Origin: JANNGZ01 sp031404155
Lineage (GTDB): Bacteria; Pseudomonadota; Gammaproteobacteria; Burkholderiales; Burkholderiaceae_C
Assembly (NCBI GenBank): GCA_031404155.1
Contig: JANNGZ010000390.1
Coordinates: 1-7,426 of the forward strand
Length of the DNA stretch: 7,426 nt
Direction: 5' to 3'
Shown: positions 1 through 7,060 of the stretch, piece by piece
Position numbering within the stretch: the first letter of the stretch is position 1
Layout of the letters: each line of letters starts with the position of its first letter
Made by a program: the position numbers and the translations under genes
The notes under the pieces: model-generated
Told to the model about the DNA's origin: nothing
What the model saw: only the letters and a program-made list of their open reading frames with translations
The model's database searches: none

Positions 1-2718
1 CGTCAGCGACGCCGGCTCTTCCATCAGTTCGAGCTTGCCGGCCTCGATCTTGGAGAAGTCGAGCACGTCGTCGATCAGGCGCAGCAGCGACTTGCTCGAC
101 TCGCGCACCGTGTCCACCGTCTCCTGCTGCTCCGCGTCCAGCGGGCTCAGGCGCAGCAGTTCGAGCAGGCCGATCACCGCGTTCATCGGGGTGCGGATTT
201 CGTGGCTCATCACCGCCAGGAAGGCGCTCTTGGCCTGGCTGCCCGCCTCGGCGGCGTCCTTGGCCGCGAGCAGGTTGCGCTCGGCGAGCTTGCGCTCGGT
301 GATGTCGGTGAAAGTGGTGACGCGGCCACCGTCAAGCAGTTTGACGCCGCGAATTTCAAGCGTGCGGCCGTCGGGCAGTTGGCGTTCGACGCCGATCGGC
401 CCGGGTTCGCGCGCCTCCGCCAAACGCTCGGCCACCAACTGGTGCACGTCGCCGGGGCCGTACACGCCGGCCCGGGCGTGGTAGCGGAACATGTGCTCCA
501 ACGGGCGGCCCGGCTCAAGCACGTTGGCCGGCAATCCCTGCAGCCGGACACTGGCCTGGTTGGCCACGAGCACATCGAGGTTCTTGTCGATCAGCGCCAC
601 CCCCACCGGCAGCGCGTCCAGCAGGGCCTGAAGGAATGCAGCGTGCTCGCGGGTTTTGCTCGCGCTCTCGCGCAGCACCGACTCCGCTCGCTTGCGGTCG
701 GTGATGTCCATGAACGTCGTGAGCAGGCCGCCGTCGGTCAGCGGCACGCTGCCGACTTCGAGCACCGGGTGGCCGGGGAGGGCGCGTTCATAGCGTGCCG
801 GTTGGGGGTTGCGCACACGCGCGATTTGCGCATCGACCACCGCCTGGAGTTCCCCTGGGCCATAGACGCCGCGTTCGGCGTTGTAGCGGAACACGGTTTC
901 GAGCGAGGTGCCGGGCCGCAGCATCTCGTCGGGCAGATCGAGCAGCTTGCGGCACGCGCCGTTGGAGGCGATCACGTTGAGCTGCTTGTCGGTCAGCGAA
1001 ACACCGATCGGCAAGGCTTCGAGCAGGGTTTGCATCCGCGAGGCGTGTTCGAGCTGTGCGGTGCGCTCGGCCAGGGCGTTGCGTGCGGCGGCCAGCGCCA
1101 GCTCGGCTTCGACGCGCTCGGTGACGTCGCTGGCGACGCCGCGGTAGCCCGCGAAGCGGCCATCCGCGGCGAACACCGGCTCGCCGCTGACGTTGACATA
1201 GCGCACGCCGGTCGGTGGCGTGCGCCGCAGCAGCAGGTTGCGGAAGGGGCGATGCGCCTGCAGTTCGGCGCGATGCAAGGCCCAGCTGGTGCTGACCGGC
1301 TCGGTGTGCGGTAGCTCCCAGCGCGACTTGCCGAGATGGACGTTGCGGGCGATGCCGCCGAACTGCTCGTCCGTCGAATCCAGGTCGATGAAGCGGAACT
1401 CCGCGTCCTGGTCCCAGAACCAGTCCGCCGACAGCTTGCTCAAGGCCAGGTAACGCTCCCGGCGCGCGTCGACCCGTCGCATTTCGGCGACGCGCTGCTC
1501 CAAAGCTTCGCCGGCTGCACGCAATGCTTCCTCGGCCTGCTTGCGTTCGGTGATGTCGCGCAGGTAGACGGTGAAGAAGATGTCGTCGCCGACGGTCACG
1601 GCGGAGAGGCTGAGCTCGGCAAGGAACACCGTGCCGTCCTTGCGGTGCGCCGGGCCTTCGACACGTTGGCCCAGCGCGAGCGAACGGGGCTTGCCCAGCG
1701 AACGCCAGGGGCTGTCGGCATGGGTGGCGCCGTACTCGGAGGGGCTGATCAACTCGCCGAGCGGGCGCCCCAGCGCTTCCTCGCGGCGGTAGCCGAAGCT
1801 GCGCTCCGCGGCGGGGTTGAACTCGGTGATCAGGCCGTCGGAGTCGGCGGTGATGATGCAGTCGGGCGCGGCGTTGAGGATCGCGGCCTTGCGCACTTCT
1901 TCATGGCTGAGGTGCAGCGCACGTTCTTCGGCGCGGCGGTCGAGGTCGAGGTTGGCCACCTGGAGTTGATCGGCGCGCAGCGACTGGGCCGAGGCCAGGC
2001 GTGCGTCGTAGGTCGACAGGGCCAGTGTGGTCAGCAGCAGCAGGATCGAAAGCGCCCCGAGCACGAACACCATCGACGAAACGTCGAAGGCCGAACCGCC
2101 GGCGCCGCAGGTCGCGCCGGCCTCGAAATGTGCCGCCGCCATGCCGGTGTAGTGCATGCCCGCGATGCCGGCGCCCATCAGGAGCGCGGCGCCGAGCCGT
2201 GCCCTGACAAGTTGCGACGGGCGTACCCGGTGCAGGTTCAGCGCAATCCACAGCGCCGCCACCGAGGCCGCCGTCGCCACCAGCAGCGAGAGCGCGAGCA
2301 GGGTGTTGTCGTAGCGGATCGGAGGCGACATCTGCATCGCCGCCATGCCGGTGTAGTGCATCGCCGAGATGCCCAGGCCCATCAAGGTGCCGGGCAGGAT
2401 CAGCTGGCGCAAGCCGGCGCCGCCACGGCGCACGATGAACAGCGCGAAGCCGGCGACGCAGGCGGCGATCAACAGCGACAGCGCGGTCAGCGGCATGTCG
2501 TAGCGCATCGCGATCGGCAGCTCGAAGGCGAGCATGCCGATGAAGTGCATCAGCCAGATGCCCGCGCCCATCGCGAATGCTCCACCGCCGAGCCATACCC
2601 ACTGCGCGCGGCCGGTCGAATCGCGAACACGGCCGGCGATGTCGAGCGCGACATGCGACGCGATCACCGCAACCAGATACGACAGTGCGACGACCGTCAG
2701 GTTGTAGCTGCCCTGCAT
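1..2718 (-). CDS. MHYT-PAS membrane sensor histidine kinase, N-terminal 906 codons, cut at window edge
   Basis: A membrane sensor kinase expected to autophosphorylate on histidine and pass the phosphate to a response regulator. The frame is open from ATG at 2718 to base 1. Residues 1-240 are a seven-helix MHYT domain with three signature repeats: MHFIGM (57-62), MHYTGM (120-125) and MHYTGM (188-193); Cys204 follows. Four PAS domains come next: about 276-395 (NAAPDCIITADSDG, ending DITERK), 418-536 (ending DVTERV), 565-679 and 699-813, the last two resembling the PAS_7 family. HisKA begins with MSHEIRTPMN, His839 being the phosphoacceptor, followed by DFSKIEAGKLEL. The ATPase domain and any receiver domain lie beyond the window. 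MHYT domains have been proposed to sense copper, O2, CO or NO; the ligand here is unknown. No strong Shine-Dalgarno precedes the ATG, but MQGSYNLTVVALSYLVA is a normal MHYT N-terminus. Confidence 0.93.
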   Translation of the reverse strand, partial: MQGSYNLTVVALSYLVAVIASHVALDIAGRVRDSTGRAQWVWLGGGAFAMGAGIWLMHFIGMLAFELPIAMRYDMPLTALSLLIAACVAGFALFIVRRGGAGLRQLILPGTLMGLGISAMHYTGMAAMQMSPPIRYDNTLLALSLLVATAASVAALWIALNLHRVRPSQLVRARLGAALLMGAGIAGMHYTGMAAAHFEAGATCGAGGSAFDVSSMVFVLGALSILLLLTTLALSTYDARLASAQSLRADQLQVANLDLDRRAEERALHLSHEEVRKAAILNAAPDCIITADSDGLITEFNPAAERSFGYRREEALGRPLGELISPSEYGATHADSPWRSLGKPRSLALGQRVEGPAHRKDGTVFLAELSLSAVTVGDDIFFTVYLRDITERKQAEEALRAAGEALEQRVAEMRRVDARRERYLALSKLSADWFWDQDAEFRFIDLDSTDEQFGGIARNVHLGKSRWELPHTEPVSTSWALHRAELQAHRPFRNLLLRRTPPTGVRYVNVSGEPVFAADGRFAGYRGVASDVTERVEAELALAAARNALAERTAQLEHASRMQTLLEALPIGVSLTDKQLNVIASNGACRKLLDLPDEMLRPGTSLETVFRYNAERGVYGPGELQAVVDAQIARVRNPQPARYERALPGHPVLEVGSVPLTDGGLLTTFMDITDRKRAESVLRESASKTREHAAFLQALLDALPVGVALIDKNLDVLVANQASVRLQGLPANVLEPGRPLEHMFRYHARAGVYGPGDVHQLVAERLAEAREPGPIGVERQLPDGRTLEIRGVKLLDGGRVTTFTDITERKLAERNLLAAKDAAEAGSQAKSAFLAVMSHEIRTPMNAVIGLLELLRLSPLDAEQQETVDTVRESSKSLLRLIDDVLDFSKIEAGKLELMEEPASLT

Positions 2719-2758
2719 TTTCAGGCGGCGCAGCGGCTCTCAAGGTAACGCCGGGCCG

Positions 2759-2817
2759 CCCCAAGTTTCCTTGCCCCCCCTCGGGGGGGCGGCCGCCGCG
2801 AGGCGGCGGCCTTGGGG
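2759..2817. repeat. REP-like intergenic element with two nested GC hairpins
   Basis: The arms CCCCAAG (2759-2765) and CTTGGGG (2811-2817) are perfect inverted repeats. They enclose a hairpin of seven C (2774-2780), TC, seven G (2783-2789), then a second hairpin GGCCGCCGC (2791-2799), GAG, GCGGCGGCC (2803-2811). Base 2811 is shared by the second hairpin and the outer arm, so the fold is either a three-way junction or two side-by-side hairpins. It lies 41-99 bases upstream of the kinase ATG, so it may be in that gene's 5' leader, or act as a 3' structure for the acyltransferase upstream. I recall similar C-run/G-run elements between genes in Burkholderiales genomes, but did not check copy number. 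No T-run follows on either strand, so a classical terminator is not supported. Confidence 0.65.
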
Positions 2818-2818
2818 G

Positions 2819-3022
2819 TGCTCAGATAGTTCATGCGGAGACTATCGGCCCGCCAGCGTGGGATCGTGCGCCGGCGTTGCGATCCGGCACGAACAAACAG
2901 GCACTTTTCGAGCCTTCGAACGGCTTTGCAAGGCGGCTGCGACCACACGGCGAGCCCGGTGATCGAGCCGCGTGATCTTTACTCAGCCCCGAGTGCGCAG
3001 GCCGAAACTTGCTCGCGGCCGC
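2819..3022. other. Non-coding gap between acyltransferase and kinase genes
   Basis: Together with the hairpin element this makes a 304-base gap between two genes on the minus strand. It is locally richer in A/T than the genes. It holds a 6-bp inverted repeat, GATAGT (2825-2830) and ACTATC (2841-2846), separated by 10 bases. On the minus strand the best sigma70-like pair is TTGCAA at 2927-2932, 17 bases before AAAAGT, with a poor -10 match. Short open frames here have no family-like sequence. The kinase promoter is expected in this region, but I cannot place it. Confidence 0.5.
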
Positions 3023-4453
3023 TCAGGCGCACGCGGCGTCGGCGGGCGGGAGCAGATGAACGATCGAGTTGGCGTAGTAGCGCAGCAGCGCCACTTCGCT
3101 TTCACGCGGCGTGTACATGCCGTCGTATTCGTCGACCAGGTGGCGCTGCCTGAGCATGCGCAAGCCGGCGCCGAGGGCATAGTCCCAATCGCTGCGCGGC
3201 ACGTACAGGCGCGCGCCACGCGCTTCGAGCTGCTGCACCAGGTCGCGCACCGCGGCCTTGATGTCGAGCTCGCCCACCGGCTGGCCGAGGCTGCGCAGCA
3301 GCACGGTGGCCACCAGGGGCACCGGCAACACCGGCACCAGGCGGCCGACTTCGCTCATCAGGTGCTGGCCGAGCGCGGCCACCTCGGCTTGCCGTTCGGC
3401 CTTGGGCAAGGCTTCGATGCGGATCCCGCGCGACGCGGTCCAGGCGCGCACCGACACCGGCGTGCCGAAGTTGACGCAGGCATAACCGAAGCGGTGCCAG
3501 CGGCTGCGCAGCAGCAGCCCGATTTGCTGGCCGACGAAACCGAGGGTCTTCAGCGCGGCCTGGGCCCGCCCCGGTTTGACGGCCTGGGTGTCGCCGCTGA
3601 GCAACTGGGTGCGGTCTTCGAGCACGCGGTCGTAGTTCAGGCCCAGCGGCACGAAGACCAGGTCGCGTTCGCCGTCGGCGCGAAAGCCGCGCAGCATGTA
3701 GTCGAGCACGCCGAAGCGCGGCTCGCGCAGCTTGCCGTCGCGGGTCAGCCCGCCCTCGGGGTAGACCGCCTGGGTCACGCCGGCCTCGGTGGCCATCGCG
3801 ATATAGCGCTCGAGCACACGCCGGTAGAGCTCGTCCTTGGAGTTGCGGCGCACGAAGTACGCCCCCATCGCGCGGATGAGCTGGCGCAGGCCCCAGACCT
3901 GCGCCCACTCACCCACCGCGTAGCTCAATGCGGCCCGTTCGGCGGCGAGGTAGGAGGCGATGATGTAGTCCATGTTGCTGCGGTGGTTCATCACGAACAC
4001 CACCGTCGCGTTCTCGGGAATCGCGTTCAGCCCGGCGTCGTCGGTGAAGCCGATGCGCACCCGGTACAGGCTGCGCGACAGCGTCTTGCCGAGCCAGTAG
4101 CCGATGCGAAAGTACATGTAGGCGTTGAAGGCCGGCACGATCTCGCGCGCATAACGCTGCACCTGGGCCAGCGCCACCTCGCGCGGCATCTTGCGTTCGT
4201 CGGCGAACGCCTGAGCGGCCTGCTGCACCCGCTCGTCGAAGATCAGGCGGTCGATCAGGGTCTGGCGCTTGACCTTCTGGAACGGGCGGATGTGGATCTT
4301 CAGCCGCGAGCCGACCTCGCGCAGCACCTTGTCGGCGCGGCTCTTGATGAACCAGCGTGCGGTGGGCATCAGCAGGCGGTCCAGCAGCGCCCAGGCCGCG
4401 AGCAGGCCCACGGCCAGCGCGAGCCACAGCGGCAGGGTGATGCTGGTGAACAT
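3023..4453 (-). CDS. PlsB/GPAT-like glycerolipid acyltransferase, short form
   Basis: A 476-residue acyltransferase probably acting at the inner membrane in phospholipid synthesis, moving an acyl chain to glycerol-3-phosphate or a related acceptor. The LPLAT blocks occur in order: NHRSNMD (HX4D, catalytic His157 and Asp162), GAYFVRR (197-203), YPEGG (231-235), and FVPLGLNYDRVLE (267-279). The EGG of block III, rather than the EGT usual in PlsC, and HRSxMDY of block I point to the PlsB/DHAPAT branch. E. coli PlsB is about 807 residues, so this form lacks most of the N- and C-terminal extensions. One hydrophobic segment (about 5-24) could anchor the N-terminus. The start is supported by that segment, although no good Shine-Dalgarno is visible. 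It is divergent from the plus-strand gene at 4685. The acceptor and acyl donor cannot be read from sequence; a 1-acylglycerol-3-phosphate acyltransferase is the alternative. Confidence 0.87.
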   Translation of the reverse strand: MFTSITLPLWLALAVGLLAAWALLDRLLMPTARWFIKSRADKVLREVGSRLKIHIRPFQKVKRQTLIDRLIFDERVQQAAQAFADERKMPREVALAQVQRYAREIVPAFNAYMYFRIGYWLGKTLSRSLYRVRIGFTDDAGLNAIPENATVVFVMNHRSNMDYIIASYLAAERAALSYAVGEWAQVWGLRQLIRAMGAYFVRRNSKDELYRRVLERYIAMATEAGVTQAVYPEGGLTRDGKLREPRFGVLDYMLRGFRADGERDLVFVPLGLNYDRVLEDRTQLLSGDTQAVKPGRAQAALKTLGFVGQQIGLLLRSRWHRFGYACVNFGTPVSVRAWTASRGIRIEALPKAERQAEVAALGQHLMSEVGRLVPVLPVPLVATVLLRSLGQPVGELDIKAAVRDLVQQLEARGARLYVPRSDWDYALGAGLRMLRQRHLVDEYDGMYTPRESEVALLRYYANSIVHLLPPADAACA

Positions 4454-4684
4454 GGCCGGTTTTTGTTTGCGGTGGTGGGCGTGGCGCGGGCAATGTAGCG
4501 CCGCGGCGCGGCCGGCCCGATGAAGGCATTCCCTCGGGCCGCCGGCCTGCGCCGCCTTGGCGCTGCGCTGGCGCGCTGCGAAAAAGGCGGCGCGATTGCG
4601 GCGGATTCAACACCACGCGCAGTACGCGATGCGGCGCCGCGTGGCACCCTAGCCGGACCCGCTGAACAAAGCCCCGACGTCCCA

Positions 4685-5386
4685 TTGAGCCGCACACCAC
4701 CCACGCGCACTTCGCGCAAAGCCTCCACCCCGAACGCCGGCGCGCGCCGCGCGAAGCTGTTCCTGCGCCCGCTGCGGTGGCTCCAGGACCAGCTCAAGCG
4801 CCCGCTGCGCCTGGAGCGCCGCGGTTTCCATCTGCACTTGGTCCTGGAGGCGTCGCGCCACTCGCGTTCCGCCGCGGCTGATGAAAGCCTGGCCGAGGAC
4901 CCGGTGCGGCAGGCCCGGCGCGAACTGAAAGGGCTGCTCAACCAGCACGAAAGCACACGGGCCTTGATGCGCCACCTGGACTATGTGGAAAGCCGGATGC
5001 GGCGCGGGGTGGCGGTGTCGGCGCTGCCCGCCTCGGTGCGTTCGAAGGCGCTGGCGCAACTCGAGACCCTCGCCGGGACGGCTCCCGCGGGCCCACTCGC
5101 CCTCTTGCACCAGTGGCTCGGCGTTGGCCTCGCGCACGACCGCCAACCATACGATGAGGCCGATAACCGACGTTCGGAGTTCCATGCACCGGGCAAGGTG
5201 CAGGTGAGCGAGGGCTCCGACACTGATTTCCAGGAAGCCAACCGCATCTGGGCCGCCAACATGCCGCTGGCCTCGGCGAACCCGCAGCCGCCTGCCGCCG
5301 AGCCCGACAGCGAGCCGGGCGTGCTGAAGCTGGTGCCGATCGAGCCGGCCGAGCCGGCTCCACCGAGCGAGCCGACCCGCAAGTAA
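4685..5386 (+). CDS. Uncharacterised basic protein with Pro/Glu-rich tail, probable TTG start
   Basis: I do not recognise this family. From TTG at 4685 the product is 233 residues. It has a basic, Thr/Ser/Pro-rich start, a well-ordered segment at about 24-55 (KLFLRPLRWLQDQL, then RRGFHLHLVLE), a helical middle (about 73-130, with RRELKGLL and LMRHLDYVESRM), a segment containing DFQEANRIWAANMP, and a Pro/Ala/Glu-rich disordered tail ending at TAA 5384-5386. No signal peptide or membrane segment is visible. The frame extends upstream to ATG 4520, but in 4520-4684 only about 62% of codons end in G or C and the translation looks random, whereas codons after 4685 return to the strong GC3 bias of the neighbours. 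The later start is therefore preferred. Neither start has a good Shine-Dalgarno. It is divergent from the acyltransferase, and yedI follows after 130 bases. No function is proposed. Confidence 0.7.
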   Translation: MSRTPPTRTSRKASTPNAGARRAKLFLRPLRWLQDQLKRPLRLERRGFHLHLVLEASRHSRSAAADESLAEDPVRQARRELKGLLNQHESTRALMRHLDYVESRMRRGVAVSALPASVRSKALAQLETLAGTAPAGPLALLHQWLGVGLAHDRQPYDEADNRRSEFHAPGKVQVSEGSDTDFQEANRIWAANMPLASANPQPPAAEPDSEPGVLKLVPIEPAEPAPPSEPTRK

Positions 5387-5448
5387 ACCGGGCTCGCGCC
5401 GGAGTTCCATCTGCCGGTCTTGGCCGGTGTCTCGACCGGGCTGCCGCG

Positions 5449-5477
5449 GCGACAACGCAGCGGCCGCCGGCTAACAT
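5449..5477 (+). promoter_or_regulatory. Candidate sigma70 promoter for yedI
   Basis: GCGACA (5449-5454) shares four of six bases with the TTGACA -35 box. After a 17-base spacer, TAACAT (5472-5477) shares four of six with TATAAT. Transcription would start near 5484, giving a leader of roughly 33 bases to the ATG at 5517. The spacing is ideal but each box is imperfect, so this is a prediction only. Confidence 0.4.
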
Positions 5478-5516
5478 GCGGCGCCGCAACCACCGAGCCG
5501 ATCGCGCTCTGACGCC

Positions 5517-6437
<921 letters not shown>

Positions 6438-6557
6438 AGGCGCGGTTGCGCGGGGGTGGGCGCGCCGAGGAGGGCGGCCGACCGACTCCATTCATGTCCC
6501 CCGTCCGGGCTTCGCCCAGGCCCTGCGGTCACATGCGATATCGCATTCACGCCGCGC
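6438..6557. other. Convergent intergenic region, weak bidirectional terminator candidate
   Basis: The 120 bases between the 3' ends of yedI and the isomerase gene must end transcription from both sides. The best hairpin is GGGC (6507-6510), loop TTC, GCCC (6514-6517), lengthened by a CC/GG pair across one bulged base (6505-6506 with 6519-6520). No T-run follows on either strand, so intrinsic termination is weakly supported. A perfect 14-bp palindrome, ATGCGATATCGCAT, lies at 6533-6546 just beyond the isomerase stop codon. Confidence 0.3.
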
Positions 6558-7019
6558 TCACTTGCCCGCGATGCCGAGCAGCTCCACCTCGAACTGCAGC
6601 GTGGCATTCGGCGGGATCGGGCCGCCCGGCGTGCCGCGTTCGCCATACGCGATGGCGGCAGGGCAGGTGAGCTTGGCCTTGCCGCCGACCTTCATCTTCT
6701 GCACGCCTTCGGTCCAGCACTTGATCACCCGGTTGAGCGGGAACTCGATCGGCTGGCCGCGTTTGTGCGAGCTGTCGAACTCGCGCCCGTCGGGAAAGGT
6801 GCCGCGGTAATGCACCTTCACCGTGTCGCTGGCCTGCGGGCTCGTGCCCTTGCCTTCGCTGAGCGCAAGGTAGACGAGGCCACTGTCGGTGACCACCGCG
6901 CCGGTCTCCTTGGCCGCGGCTTTGGCGGTCTCATCGGCGGGAGCGGCTGGCTGGGCGATGGCGCTGGTGGCGAGCGTGGTGATCGCGGCGAGCAGCAGCG
7001 GGGTCAGGAACTTGTGCAT
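6558..7019 (-). CDS. Secreted FKBP-type peptidyl-prolyl cis-trans isomerase
   Basis: A 153-residue prolyl isomerase that should speed proline isomerisation and assist folding in the periplasm. Residues 1-22 form a Sec signal peptide (Lys3, hydrophobic core LLLAAITTLATSA, likely cleavage after AIA). A short Ala-rich linker leads into one FKBP domain at about 44-150. Active-site positions known from FKBP12 are kept: Tyr71 (HYRG), Phe81-Asp82 (FDSS), Arg87, Phe93, Val98-Ile99, Trp102, Tyr125 (AYGERG), Ile135 and Phe143. It lacks the dimerisation helices of Mip/FkpA. Cys101 and Cys119 are the only mature cysteines. The ATG at 7019 is chosen because it begins the signal peptide and has GGAG six bases upstream; the frame stays open to 7157 but the extra residues are not family-like. 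DUF1841 ends 41 bases upstream on the same strand, suggesting an operon. Confidence 0.95.
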   Translation of the reverse strand: MHKFLTPLLLAAITTLATSAIAQPAAPADETAKAAAKETGAVVTDSGLVYLALSEGKGTSPQASDTVKVHYRGTFPDGREFDSSHKRGQPIEFPLNRVIKCWTEGVQKMKVGGKAKLTCPAAIAYGERGTPGGPIPPNATLQFEVELLGIAGK

Positions 7020-7025
7020 CGGTTT

Positions 7026-7029
7026 CTCC
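7026..7029 (-). promoter_or_regulatory. Shine-Dalgarno of the FKBP gene
   Basis: On the minus strand GGAG (within TGGAGA) lies six bases before the ATG at 7019. It is the clearest ribosome binding site in the window and decides this start over the in-frame upstream ATG codons. Confidence 0.8.
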
Positions 7030-7060
7030 AAAGGGTGGTCGGTCGGCATCGGTGGACGCT

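Noticed and set aside
202..1314. 370-codon open frame on the plus strand over the PAS/HisKA part of the kinase
   Set aside because: Composition is typical of an antisense frame; the minus-strand reading gives PAS_7 and HisKA motifs.
1336..2748. 470-codon open frame on the plus strand over the MHYT/PAS part of the kinase
   Set aside because: An antisense shadow: the minus-strand frame contains three MHYT motifs and PAS signatures with no interruption.
2721..2948. 75-codon minus-strand small open frame in the gap upstream of the kinase
   Set aside because: It is translated largely from the hairpin element, is Arg/Pro/Ala-rich and has no ribosome binding site or family resemblance.
4492..4497. 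TACATT on the minus strand as a -10 box for the acyltransferase gene
   Set aside because: Four of six bases match and it lies 39 bases before the ATG, but no acceptable -35 box occurs at 16-18 bases, so a promoter is not supported.
2972..4498. 508-codon open frame on the plus strand over the acyltransferase gene
   Set aside because: Its product is His/Gln/Arg/Ala/Asp-rich with no family motifs, as expected for the antisense frame of a high-GC gene. The opposite strand carries an ordered acyltransferase.
4520..4684. N-terminal extension of the plus-strand unknown protein from ATG 4520
   Set aside because: Lower GC3 than the rest of the gene, random-looking translation and no Shine-Dalgarno. 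Kept only as an alternative start.
5387..5442. Direct repeat ACCGGGCT at 5387-5394 and 5435-5442
   Set aside because: Eight-base direct repeats are common by chance in GC-rich DNA, and no further structure surrounds them.
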